DNA of 64,000 nucleotides, taken from the NCBI GenBank assembly GCA_024760905.1, contig CM045745.1, positions 9,600,282-9,664,281 of the forward strand. Direction: 5' to 3'. The DNA is from Plotosus lineatus. Lineage: Eukaryota; Chordata; Actinopteri; Siluriformes; Plotosidae. The notes beneath the pieces were generated by a model, which saw nothing but the letters and a program-made list of their open reading frames with translations, did not search any database and was not told where the DNA came from. Position numbers and translations under genes: made by a program. Of this stretch, positions 45,471 to 56,235 are shown piece by piece (within the stretch, counting starts at the first letter, position 1; each line of letters begins with the position of its first letter).

Positions 45471-45931
45471 CAGGGATCCCTTGCTACTCCGCGCTTCAAT
45501 TCATGTGACTTCAGTGCATTCGGCCTTTTTTATTTTTTTTAATATTCATCGAATTAAGAAATAAGGAAATTAAGGAAGAATAGGGGGAAAAGTTAAGGAA
45601 AATGCCACAAAAACAAGGCCAATTATGAAAAAAAAAAAAAAACAAACCAAAACCTCCCATCAAAACTACTTACATTTTATGTGAGGTGTGCATTTGAGTG
45701 CGCGTGCGTTTGTATGTGTGTGGATTTACATTTTATTTACATCTTATGCATTATTTTTTAATGTTTGTTATTATAAGCAGTTATAGCGTTGAATACGTAT
45801 TTATTGAGATTATATACACATATACATGTACGTATACGTCTGTCAGCGGGGGTTGATCCTACTTCGCGGAATACGGCGGTCGAGGGGGGGATCTCTGTCC
45901 CAATTAAACTGCGGAAAGTGAGGGATCCCTG
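45471..45931 (+). mobile_element. Family 3 element, complete
   Basis: Ends CAGGGATCCCTTGCTACTCC and AGTGAGGGATCCCTG, TA flanks at 45469-45470 and 45932-45933. Best-preserved family 3 copy; no coding. In the HACD4 exon 5-6 intron. Confidence 0.88.
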
Positions 45932-46518
45932 TAATCATAAAAGTTACTACATGACAATTATTGTAAAGGACTTGCAAGTAATTTTCGATTAGTTTAAGGA
46001 TGTTTGAAGAACAAAAAAAAACGCACAGCTACTTCCTGTTGAAAATCTGCAGATGACTGAGAAGAATTTCAGAACCTTGTTTTCGAACGTTCGCAAACCA
46101 AGACGGCCAATTCATGTCAGTCGCTTTTCTATCGTACCTCTAGTATGATCACCCCTTACACAGATTATGCGTGTGTCCAAGTATCCACAACACGTGAAAG
46201 GTCAGTGAACCTGTGTTCGCGCCACATGCATTATGCATTATTTGAAGTGAAGTGCAGAGGAAAATAGTTTCCACTAAAGGCTGAAAACTGACAGTAGGAA
46301 TCTTAAACACGACTTTCTGACAAATAGCAAAACTTCGAAATCACACCAAGACTTTCTTTCAAATGTTAGTTTGTTTTTTCCTTTGCGTTTTAAAGTTATA
46401 AATCAAGTGCTGAACATGTTTTGACTTAAAGAAATTGTATGAGTATTCCCCAACATTACAGTAAATTTCAGTCCTGTTTATATTCTGTTTCTTGTGCTTG
46501 TGTCTGCTCATGTTGTAC

Positions 46519-46625
46519 CTTCTGTTATCACAGACAGCATGTAGACTGGGATGGTGATGGTGTGTCGAGCCCAGAGCATATTGAATGATGGTGTGCTAAT
46601 GAGACACATCAGTTGATACGGGTAC
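46519..46625 (-). CDS. HACD4: HACD4 exon 5, catalytic exon
   Basis: 107 nt, phase 2 to 1. The peptide begins YPYQLMCLISTPSFNMLWAR and ends IPVYMLSVITE. Y142 and E149 correspond to the Phs1 catalytic tyrosine and glutamate, spaced seven apart as in the family. Acceptor TTTTGTTTTACAG, donor GAAG|GTACAA. Confidence 0.93.
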
Positions 46626-46846
46626 CTGTAAAACAAAATATCTGTGAACAAATGTTTTTGCAATATATTTTGCGAAACCGCAAACAAGACTAGCTGATGT
46701 TTGCATGGAAATGATCTCAAATAACTACCTGGATTCTCTTTCAGGATAAAAATGTGCTGCATGCTAAACTGACTGAATTACTTTTACAATTTCATATATA
46801 TGACTGCTTCGCCCCGTAATGATATGTGTAAATATAACACACAAAC

Positions 46847-46956
46847 CTTATGAGGTCTAAAATACTCCACAGATAAAACAGCACACAGATTACTGTTTTG
46901 TTCTGAAACTCCTCTTGACTGATGATAATGAATAACAGGAAATTGCTCTCAATTAC
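46847..46956 (-). CDS. HACD4: HACD4 exon 4
   Basis: 110 nt, phase 0 to 2. The peptide reads VIESNFLLFIIISQEEFQNK then TVICVLFYLWSILDLI, with two hydrophobic segments around the conserved SQEE-Q turn. Acceptor TACGCTTCAG, donor TAAG|GTTTGT. Confidence 0.92.
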
Positions 46957-47035
46957 CTGAAGCGTACAGGAAACAATAAACCACAATTAGCTGTTAAACA
47001 AAGACTTCATCTTTAATAGACAATTACTTGTAAGA

Positions 47036-47533
47036 CAGTGCTTCTCAATTACTTTCTGTGGCGCCCCCTCTAGGAAGAAAAAAACGTCACCCACCACCCC
47101 ACCGCCGTCCTGCGAGCGACTATAAATAGTATTATTTGTCTCTAAAATTGTATCTTTATTAATATTAAAAACAAAAAAGAAAGAAATTGTTCAACTTACA
47201 TTTCTTTCTGTTTTTAATGTGCACCAATGTGCTTGAAATAAAAAAAATACATCCTTATTAAAACTCATTCAACTTATTTATGTCTTAAAAATTTCCGTCT
47301 CTCTCCACCTTTCTCTTACTTCCTGTTAAAAAATTTTCTGTGTTGTTTGAGGGGTGGTTTCCTGCAACTTCATATCGTTTGCTCCTGCAAAAACCGCTTC
47401 ACCATAGCACGACAATGAGAGTGCCACTGTCAACTAGTGGAGTGGAGGTGCAATTACACTTAATTCCCCGTACACTATTCCATAAAAGCATGTTTTCCCA
47501 GGGTCATACACGTGCCACCCTTGAGAAGCACTG
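47036..47533. mobile_element. Non-autonomous hAT element beside HACD4 exon 3
   Basis: Ends CAGTGCTTCTCAATT and TTGAGAAGCACTG. Flanks TTGTAAGA and CTGTAAGG agree at 6 of 8. No coding seen. Sits in the HACD4 intron, 37 bp from the exon 3 donor. Confidence 0.8.
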
Positions 47534-47570
47534 CTGTAAGGTAACTGTATGGCAGGTATGTCAGTGTTAC

Positions 47571-47689
47571 CTGGACAAGCCGAGGAAAGAGACGACTGTC
47601 TTCTATCCCGTCTGTGATGTGCAAAAGCTCCAGAATTGACAAAAGCTGGCACAGGGTCATCATCACTCCCACAAAATTAAATGTGCCGG
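47571..47689 (-). CDS. HACD4: HACD4 exon 3
   Basis: 119 nt, phase 1 to 0. The peptide contains TFNFVGVMMTLCQLLSILEL then LHITDGIEDSRLFPRLVQ. Acceptor AGATTCTTTAG, donor CCAG|GTAACA. The exon start is about three residues shorter than the human equivalent. A hAT element ends 37 bp past the donor. Confidence 0.9.
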
Positions 47690-47803
47690 CTAAAGAATCT
47701 GAATAACATCATAAACGAGGACAACGTTCAGGGTGTTAAGCATGGGCTGACATGTTTTCCTATTAATATTTCAAGCTATTACAATTTATTATATACACAC
47801 ACA

Positions 47804-48574
47804 CTGTATTTTCTGGACTATACGTCGCTCCGGGATACAAGTCGCATTGGCCAAAAAAATGCATAGTTAAAAAAATATATATACAAGTCACACTGGATTG
47901 ATTATAAGTCGCAAACGCATGGAAACTGTCTACCTTGGCTTGGAAATCTGCTGGCAGTTTTTGTGAAGTTGTGGTCCGCATAGATAGATAAGCGGTTGCG
48001 TTTCATGAAGCGGTAACACCAAGAAAGTTCTCACGCAAAGTCAGTTCTATTGGTCTCCTTGACTACCTGGACGTGGAGACGCAACTGCACTGTTGACAAG
48101 CCTCTCCCTGAGGCACATTGCTCAAGCACCCATGTGCGAGCCCGTTCCTCTGGCTGTGACCATCTAGCTTTTAGCCTGCGATTAGCTTTTTTTTGTTCTC
48201 TTCACTGCAGTAATAATAATCACTCCTTTTCTCCAGTCCCTCACAAGTTTCTCGTTCACTCCAAACTTACTTTCTGCTGCTCGATTACTATTTTCTGCTG
48301 CATATTTCACTACTTGCAGCTTGTAATCCGCAGAATAGGTTTTTCTTTTTTTGGGGCCATTTCTTCAGTGGTGGATGAGCAGGTATTGATACCCAAGCCT
48401 AGAGTGCCCTCTTGTGGTTGTGAGTGTAAAAATACAAAACATGTGAAATTATGTTCATTATTATTACAATGAACAGAATTATGTGTAATAATTTCACATA
48501 CAAGTCGCTCTGGAGTACTAGTAGCACCTTCAGCCAAAGTATGAAAAAAGTGTGACATAGTCCGGAAAATACGG
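47804..48574 (-). mobile_element. Family 5-like pogo element with transposase remnant
   Basis: Ends CTGTATTTTCTGGACTATAC and CATAGTCCGGAAAATACGG. On the minus strand, ATG at 48360 reads MAPKKEKPILRITSCK. After a frame break comes VVKYAAENSNRAAESKFGVN then EKLVRDWRK (48320-48215), then RFMKRNRLSI and TTTSQKLPADFQAKVDSFHA (about 48015-47920). Order and motifs fit the tandem helix-turn-helix N-terminus of pogo/POGK-type transposases. The DDE region is absent. Confidence 0.83.
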
Positions 48575-48584
48575 TACAGTATAT

Positions 48585-48830
48585 ATTAATTCATTTTCTG
48601 AGCCACTTAATGTTAATTAGGGTCACGGGGAGTCTGGCACCCATCTCAGTGGGTACACCCTGGACAACTCGCCAGGCCATCACACGGCATAAACATGCTG
48701 AGGGCTATGCAGCCTACTCTTGATGAAAGTCAGCAATGTTTCCTTTACGTGCCTCTCAATATAAATAGTGAGAGACATGGCCAGCCTTTGATAACCTAGT
48801 TAGCTGCATTGGGGACCACAGTGACCATGT
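48585..48830 (-). mobile_element. SINE-A, L2-like tail, reverse, head lost
   Basis: Tail TGTTAATTAGGGTCACGGGG and body AGTGAGAGACATGGCCAGCC; stops at GGGGACCACAGTGACC. Confidence 0.75.
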
Positions 48831-49165
48831 ATATACAAAAATACTTTCAATGGTGACCACTGTTTACATATGTACACACTGTGTGTGTGTGTGTGTGTGT
48901 GTGTGTCACAATTAATTAGAATCTCCTGCAGGTGTAAAGTCCTATTTAAACCTAACAGCTGTAGTCTGGTGTTCTTTTTGTGTGTGGTGTCTTCATGTCA
49001 GAATTGAAACAGATCTCTCAGGCCTTCAGGTTTAAAAAAAAAAAAAAGGGATCTGAAGTATTTAAAATAAGCATTTCACTGTTAGAAACTTCATCTACAA
49101 GTGGGGTAGATTGACAAATGAATTGTAGAGTTTCTATAATATAGTCGGAATAGTTTGTTCAGGAC

Positions 49166-49470
49166 TGGAGGGCAGTGGTGGCCTGGTGCTATAGGGTGGT
49201 GGATCGCTGATACCAAGGTTGGGGGTTCGAGTCCCACTCTCCACAAGGTTGTCACTGTCCCCCCCAGTGCAGCTAACTGGGTTATCAAAGGCCGGCCATG
49301 TCTCTCACTGTCTATGGTGAGAGGTTCATGTAAAAGAACCATTGCTGACTTTTGACAAGAGTATCTACAAAGCCGTTAGCGTGTTTCTGTCGCTTGCTAA
49401 AGGGTTGCGTCAGGAGTGGCATCCGACGTAAAAACCCATGCCAAAATCAGACATGTGAATCATTCGCTGT
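49166..49470 (+). mobile_element. SINE-A, RTE-like tail
   Basis: Head GGCAGTGGTGGCCTGGTGCT, B box GGGGTTCGAGTCCCAC, body GGCCGGCCATGTCTCTCACT. After GCGTGTTTCTG at 49389 comes the tail with GGGTTGCGTCAGGAGTGGCA. Confidence 0.82.
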
Positions 49471-50139
49471 CGGCAAAGGCCGAAAGGGAATCTCAGTTTG
49501 TTCACGACTGATCACCCAATCAAATTCAGCCCAGGCCAGTTCATGTGAAAACTCAGAGAACCAAAATATTTCATCACAGGATCTTAGAGTAAGTCTTGCA
49601 ACTGTTGGCACGAAAGTGTGTAGGTCTCCTATCAGAAAGGGTTCGGATAAACTCGACCATGCATGTGTGTGGTGCGTCAGAAAAAAACCCTTTGTGTGCC
49701 AAAGAGAACATTGGAGAAAGACTACAGTTTTCCAATGTACATACAAACAGCATTCAAAAGTATGAGGTCACTTGTGTTATTTTGCGTGTCTCATTATCTT
49801 ATAAACAAATCAGAATCAAGCTTTTTGTTGAGTAAATGTGGATATGAGTTTTTTTCTTGTTATTGAATAAAACCGCCACATTTCATGCATTGCATCACTT
49901 TTCATCAATTCACACTGGCATTGACTGAGAGAAACCCAATGTTGCAATAAAAGAATTTGTTTAGCGGTCTTCAGTTCTTTTCATTTCTTTTTTTCTTTGG
50001 GGAGTTGTTTTGCTTTTTGTTCCTTCAAAACAGCTATTTGATAAAGGTCGGAAGTTAAGACATTTATCTTGCACCATTTTTACATCACAAACAGTGTACT
50101 GTAAAAACTGACACTGGAACATCACACCCATATCTGTCT

Positions 50140-50497
50140 GTCGTCCTTTCGGCTTTTTCCCTTTCACTCGGGAGTCGCCACAGAGAATCATCTGATTCGC
50201 ACGTTTGATTTGGCAGAGGTTTTTACATCGGATGCCCTTCCCGTCACAACCCTTTTAGCAAGGGACAGAAACACGCTGACGACTTTGCAGCTACTCTTTA
50301 CGAAAGTCAGCAATGGTTCTTTTACATGAACCTCTCACCATAGACAGTGAGAGACATGGCCCGCCTTTGGTAACCCAGTTAGCTGCACTGGTGTGTGTGG
50401 GGGGGGGCAGTGACAACCTTATGGAGAGTGGGACTCGAACCCCCAACCTTTGGATCAGCGATCCAGCGCCCTATACCACTAGACCACCACTGCCCCA
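50140..50497 (-). mobile_element. SINE-A, RTE-like tail, reverse
   Basis: In complement it has the complete head, body and tail; plus-strand landmarks CTCGGGAGTCGCCACAGAGA (tail) and GGGACTCGAACCCCCAACCT (B box). Confidence 0.85.
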
Positions 50498-50554
50498 TCA
50501 CGCCCATATATATCCATTCTAAAATCATTGGCATAAACAAGGGCGTGGCCCCTA

Positions 50555-50925
50555 TTTCCTGGGTATAACCCCTAAGCTTTGGGAATTGTTTGCCCATTTA
50601 TCTGCAGGAACCTTTACGAAGTTCGAATTGCAGTCACGGCAGTTCCAAGTTGTTCAGTCTGGTTGAGATCAGGAATTTGGGCACATTTGAGTTCTTCCGC
50701 ATCAACTTTGGCAATCCATGGCACTTGCTTTCTGCAGAGGGGCACGGTCATTCTGGAAAAGTGTATTATCCTCTTAGTTCCAGTGAAAGGAATTCACGAT
50801 GAAGCAGCATACAAAGACATCCAAAAGAATTGTGGACCTCTAACTGAGTGGTAACAGTTTTGGGGAAGAAACGTATGGTTATGATGAGCGGATGTCCATA
50901 AACATTGGCAAGCATAGTGCACATT
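50555..50925. mobile_element. Tc1-like MITE fragment
   Basis: Contains GGTTGAGATCAGGAATTTGG and ACAGTTTTGGGGAAGAAACG, motifs of a widespread fish Tc1-derived MITE. The related end block TATGGTCAGAAATATGTGGA occurs at 17663-17682. Terminal repeats not resolved. Confidence 0.55.
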
Positions 50926-50985
50926 ATCTGTGTGAATTCATAACTAACCTGTCATGTGTGCTCCATTGATACTACATTAACACAT

Positions 50986-51185
50986 GCAGTTGGGTCCAGA
51001 AATATTCTTCACATCACCACATTTATCTTGATGTAATTTTTGTTAATTAAGTACCCGGGATGTGATTGAAATGTTGAATCCCAGCAAGGCACTGAACAAA
51101 ATGATTGTATTGACTATTGAGAGTTCTCCCACCTTTTATATAGTCTCAGAAATAAGTGGACAAGTGACTGACAAGCAGTGTGTCA
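50986..51185. mobile_element. Possible Tc1-like fragment
   Basis: GTTGGGTCCAGAAATATTC resembles the inverted repeat of another fish Tc1 family; AATAAGTGGACAAGTGACTG near 51152 may be its partner. No coding. Confidence 0.4.
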
Positions 51186-51194
51186 TTGTCAGGT

Positions 51195-51430
51195 AAGACA
51201 TGTTCTGGCGCCCATCTCGGTTAACTCTAGGTGAAGGCAGGGTACACCGTAGACAGTTTGTCAGGCCATAGTAGGGCAGAAACACACCGATGGCAACCCA
51301 ACGGTCTACTCTTTACAAACAACAGCCATGGCTCTTTGACATGCCTCCCACCTTCAGATGGTGAGAGACATGGTTGGACTTTAATAAACCTGTTAGCTGC
51401 ACTCGAGGGACAGCAGTGACAGCTCTGTGT
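51195..51430 (-). mobile_element. SINE-A, L2-like tail, reverse, diverged
   Basis: Landmarks GGCGCCCATCTCGGTTAACT, AGGGCAGAAACACACCGATG and TGGTGAGAGACATGGTTGGA. Head absent. Confidence 0.7.
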
Positions 51431-51594
51431 GTTCCCTTTTACTTCATGAGATAATCTGGGATGAGGTGAAGATTAGGAAAGTACACTATAAAAGGAAGGA
51501 ATACACTGGTGAGCTCAGAAACACCAGAAAACGTGGAAAATGAATGAAATGGGCAGTCATTGACTTATTTTCCTGGTGAATGAAAAACCGTGTC

Positions 51595-51785
51595 ACAAAT
51601 CTTCCTCAGGAGTCACCGAAACAAATCATCGCATGTTTGATCTGGTATAGGTTTTAACGTCGGATGCCCTTCCTAACACAACCCCTTTCGCAAGGGGCAG
51701 AAACCCGCTGATGGTTTTGCAGCTACTCTTTACAAAATTCAGCAATGGTTCTTTTACATGAACTTCTCACCATGGACAGTGAGAG
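51595..51785 (-). mobile_element. SINE-A fragment, RTE-like tail, reverse
   Basis: Tail (ACGTCGGATGCCCTTCCTAA) and body to GACAGTGAGAG, where it meets the next copy head to head. Confidence 0.72.
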
Positions 51786-51787
51786 CC

Positions 51788-52045
51788 TTTCTGTCCCCCC
51801 CAGTGCAACTAACTGGGTTATCAAAGGCCGGCCATGTCTCTCACTGTCTATGGTGAGAGGCATGTAAAAGAACCATTGCTGACTTTCGACAAGAGTAGGC
51901 TGAAAAGCCGTCAGCGTGTTTCTGCCCTGCGATGGCCTGGCGAGCTGTCCAGGGTGTACTCTGCCCTCGCCCTGAGTTGGCTGGGATGGGCACCAGCCTC
52001 CCCGTGACCCTAATTAGGATGAAGCGGTTACAGAAAATGAACTGA
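51788..52045 (+). mobile_element. SINE-A fragment, L2-like tail
   Basis: Starts inside the head (CTGTCCCCCCCAGTGC). Body GGCCGGCCATGTCTCTCACT. After GCGTGTTTCTG (51923) comes the L2-like tail CGATGGCCTGGCGAGCTGTC ending CCTAATTAGGATGAAGCGG. Confidence 0.8.
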
Positions 52046-52084
52046 ACTGTTCAGGAAGTGCCCAGCCTTTGCCCAGAGTTGGCT

Positions 52085-52086
<2 letters not shown>

Positions 52087-52124
<38 letters not shown>

Positions 52125-52231
52125 CTTCTATAATCACCTGAAGAGAGAGGATGGTTTCACCACCCCTCGAAACAGATCTGTAGTGATAAATGGAGTTTCA
52201 ATAGAAAGTCTTTGTCCTGTCCTTTTATTTT

Positions 52232-52272
<41 letters not shown>
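52087..52272. repeat. Two (TA)n runs flanking 110 bp
   Basis: (TA)n at 52087-52121 and 52234-52272, with unique sequence between; directly precedes a family 2b element. Confidence 0.9.
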
Positions 52273-52274
<2 letters not shown>

Positions 52275-52286
52275 CATACACATATA

Positions 52287-53048
52287 CAGTCGGCCCCCAA
52301 CTTACGAAGACCCCTGTGTACAAAATCCCCGGGTTACGAAAAACATTTTCCTGAGTTTCCGTCCCCAAGATACGAAACAACGCCCTCTTACGAAAAGAAA
52401 TTGAAATGCGCCAATCGACGCGCGAGTTGCTCTCTCATTGGCTGTCTCTCAACATCCCGCTGGCCTCCAAGATAGACAGAAGGAAGCTTCACTCTTTAGT
52501 TTACAGTTAGTTTTTTGAAGTTGTTTTTATTCAGTAAATGTTTAATAAATGTGGGTGCATTTGAGCTCATCTGGAATTCTGATCCCTCAAGGAATCAAAT
52601 TAAAGTTCAGTTTGTCAAGCAGGGAATGCGCTTTGAATTCACGTCTTGTGGGCGCGGCCTGCAGCGTGCGCGAGAGAGAGAGAAGGAACAGCGCTTTAGT
52701 TTTTAGTTTAGTTTTTAAAGTTGTTTTAATTCAGTAAACGGGTCAAGCAGGGAATGCGCTTTGAATTCACATCTTGTGGGCATGGCACGCAGCACGCGCG
52801 CGCGAGAGAGAGAAAGAAGGAGCGAGAGAAGGAATAACGGTTTAGTTTTTTAAAGTTGTTTAATTCAGTAAATGCTTCATAAATGTGGGCGCATTTAAGC
52901 TTATCTGGAATTTTCCATCCCTCGAGGAATCAAATTAAATTTGAGTTTGTCAAGCAGGGAATGTGCTTTGAATTCCACGTCTTGTGGGCGTGGCCCGCAG
53001 CACACGCGCAAGAGAGCGATAGAGAAAGAGAGAAAAAGAGAGAGAGAG

Positions 53049-53086
<38 letters not shown>

Positions 53087-53395
53087 GGTGTGTGTGTTAA
53101 TAAAAAATGTTTAATAATGGTTTAATTAATAAATATATTACTAAAATGGTTTGTGTGTTAATATGTTGTTAAAATGTTTAAATGGTTTAATAAATAATTT
53201 TACTTTTAGCACATATTTCATACAAAATTGGTGTACTTTTATAATTTTTAAAGGGTTTATGGGGTTTATCCAGTCCAAAGAAAGGAGCCTTAGAACGAAT
53301 TAGGCGTTTAACATGTAAGATGCGACCCCTCTTACGAAATCCCCACGTTACGAAAAGGGCTCTGGAACGGATTAATTTTGTAAGTTGGGGGCCAG
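52287..53395. mobile_element. Family 2b element with triplicated internal block
   Basis: Ends CAGTCGGCCCCCAACTTACG and GTTGGGGGCCAG, TA flanks. A unit of about 125-240 bp starting TCAAGCAGGGAATG and followed by a GA-rich run occurs three times (about 52617, 52743, 52950). The last GA run is at 53053-53083. Confidence 0.8.
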
Positions 53396-53423
53396 TATAT
53401 ATACTGGTATACACTATATATAT

Positions 53424-53457
53424 TAGTCCTTCTCAAAAAATTAGCATATTGTGATAA
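53424..53457 (+). mobile_element. Solo end fragment of the Tc1 element
   Basis: About 34 bp (AGTCCTTCTCAAAAAATTAG onward) is the inverted complement of the right end of the Tc1 copy at 29176. It is sandwiched between a family 2 and a family 3 element. Confidence 0.75.
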
Positions 53458-53470
53458 ATACACACACATA

Positions 53471-53937
53471 TATCCCTCGCTACTTCACGCTTCAATTCAT
53501 GCGGCTTCAGTACATTTTTTTTTTTGTTGTTGTTTTTTTAAATATTCATTTAATTAAAAAATAAGAAAATTAAGAAAGAATATGGGGGGAAAGTTAAGGA
53601 AAATGCTGCAAAAACACAGCCTATTATGCAAAAAAAACAACCCAAAACCTCCCATCAGAACTACTTACATTTTTATGAGAGGTGCACATCTGAGTGCGTG
53701 CATGCGTGTCTGTATGTATGTGTATTTATATTTTATTTACATCTTCTGCATTATGTTTTAATGTTCAATTGTTATATGAATTTATAGCATTGAATATGTA
53801 TTTATTGTTATTATATACACATACATGGACGTATACGTCAGTCGGGTATGTTGGGTGGGTTGATCCTACTTCGCGGAATTCGGTGGTCGCGGGGGGATCT
53901 CGGTCCCAATTAACCGCGGAAAGTGAGGGATCCTGGT
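53471..53937 (+). mobile_element. Family 3 element, left tip lost
   Basis: Begins TATCCCTCGCTACTTCACGC and ends AGTGAGGGATCCTGG. Interior matches other family 3 copies. Confidence 0.8.
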
Positions 53938-54224
53938 GTATGAATATATACTGAGAGTGTGTATGTATGTGAGGAGTTATTGCATATGTGAAGGAAAAGT
54001 ACAGTAAATGTTTTTAAGGTTCATTTGCACAAATTTGATATTCCACAACCACTCAGTCTATCTTACTTTGTAATACAATTATTAATGCTTTTGTATTTTT
54101 CACATTAATGTGTGGATTAATTTCTTAACCTATTTGGGTTGAAGGATTTCAATCATCCAATATATCTTATGAAAAAAAATACATTTCTGTTCTGTCCCAT
54201 AACTGTCAATCAACCCTGTAAAGT

Positions 54225-54435
54225 AATCATTCATTCACTTTCTGAACTTAACTGAATTAAGTGGGGAGGATGGCACATGCTCGGCAGGCCATCATAGTGT
54301 CAACACTCACACAACCATTCATACTCTCATTCACATCTACGGGTGATTTGGAACAGCTAATTAGACTACTGTGCATGTTTTTGGACCGTAGGAGGAAACC
54401 CACATGAGCACGGGGAGAGCATGCCCCGTAAAATA
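54225..54435 (-). mobile_element. SINE-B, reverse, partial
   Basis: CATTCATTCACTTTCTGAAC, then ATGTTTTTGGACCGTAGGAG and CATGAGCACGGGGAGAGCAT. Confidence 0.7.
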
Positions 54436-54544
54436 TTTTGAACATTTTCAGTTGGAAGTTGTTTCATCTAAACTTGAAAACTGTGCATCTCTGCACCAGT
54501 TTCTCATACTGAAAACAGGAGTGAGTGGTTTAATGTTTGGAGTA

Positions 54545-55329
54545 CAGTGATACCTCTGCTCACGAACATAATTGGTTCCCAGAAAGTGTGTGTGAGGCGA
54601 AAAGTTCGTCTTCCGTACATTTATTTCCCATAAGAAACCATTAAAATGAGAATAATCCGTTCCCAGGTCCCCATAAAACATAATTTTCTACTAAATAAAC
54701 CTTAAAACTACACAAAAATATACCTTATTTTATGTATAATAAATGTGCTATTGTATTGTAATTAAAGAAATAAACTGTACTGTATAATAAAGTGGTTTTA
54801 TTTACCTTTGTGATGGTAGTTGATGGCTTGATGGAATGGAGTGGGAGGAGGAGGGAGGGAGGACTTACTGTTTGGAAGGAGTGTTTGGAAACGCCTACTG
54901 TTTGGAAACACCCTTAGCCACACACGCACCATAATAGCTTCCTTGTTCTTAAGGATGGGAGCAATGGTAGACTTAGCGTACTGGTAGTGGGACGCTGAGT
55001 CACACAAACGCACACCTCGTTCGTGTTTTCAATGATCTCCGCCTGTGGTGGGGTCTTTTCGGTCCCATAATAGCAAAAGTACACTCAATATGGTCCAAAA
55101 TGTCTATCAAACACAAACCACTTCCGCACTGAAAAAAAAGGGGGTGACGAACTGTGACGCCATGGCGTCGCGTCAGCTTCGTGGCAACGCCACCGTGGCG
55201 CTGTTCGACCGCTGGTTTGGTTCGTCCGCCGAAAACTAGTTCGTCAGCAGAGACTATATGCTCGCAAATTTAATGTTCTTGAGGCGAAAAGTTCGTGATC
55301 TTAAGCGTTCGTCAGCGGAGGTTTTACTG
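54545..55329. mobile_element. Family 4 Tigger-like element
   Basis: Ends CAGTGATACCTCTGCTCACG and GTCAGCGGAGGTTTTACTG. TA flanks, the right one (55330-55331) shared with the next element. No transposase recognised; a GC-rich palindromic stretch lies at 55150-55210. Confidence 0.83.
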
Positions 55330-55331
55330 TA

Positions 55332-55578
55332 CAGTCGGCCCCCTTCTTACAAAATGTATCCATTCCAACGCCTTTTTCGGAACCTGGAGTTTTCCTAAGT
55401 AGAGGTGCATTTTACATGTAAAACACGTGATTCGTTCCAAGGCTCCCAAGACTACCCTTTAAAAATTATAAAAGCATACCGTTTAAGGGACTTACTTCAT
55501 GTTGACCATGACTTCTTAGTGAAGCTATAATCTTACAATGACCATGGCACCGGAAATCACTTTCACCGGGAATCACAC

Positions 55579-55628
<50 letters not shown>

Positions 55629-56063
55629 ATGCGTGTGTTGGCCATGTCTTCTTAGCAGAGTTATAATCTTACAAATGTTTATGCAAGGTTAAAAGCCTGA
55701 GCCAATAAAATACAGTTGGAATGACACACAAACACGAACGCGGATCACACAAACTTGAACAAAGTGGGAACAACAGTGTCATCCCTCCTATCCAATGGGA
55801 GACCAGCAGGGCGGGATGTTGAGAGATAGCCAATGGGAGGGAGCTGCGTCATCCCTCCTAGCCAATGGGAGGCCAGTGGGGTGGGATGTTGGGAGACAGC
55901 CAATGAGAGAGAGCAACTCGCGCATCGTTTGAATGGCGCATTTGGCGCTTTTCGTAACAAGAAGTTGTTTCGTATACAGAGGACAAAAATTTAGGAAAAT
56001 GTTTTTCGTATACTGTACTGGATTTTTCGTATTCAGGGGTTTTCGTAAGAAGGGGGCCGACGG
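55332..56063. mobile_element. Family 2 element abutting family 4
   Basis: Ends CAGTCGGCCCCCTTCTTAC and AGGGGGCCGACGG, TA flanks. Interior of family 2 proper, ends of the 2b type. Contains a (GT)n run at 55579-55627 at the same place as the 3094 copy. Confidence 0.85.
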
Positions 56064-56235
56064 TATTTACAACATAATCAGCAGATTGGATCAAACTGGA
56101 TCAAGGCCACGGCAAGGGCAAACAACCTGAAGAGCAAAGACAATACTAAGGAAGGACGAGATTTGTTGGTGATTAAGGTAATCCCAGGACTTGTTTTGAC
56201 TTGTTTTTTTTCCACTTAGAGTGTGATGTTGATTT

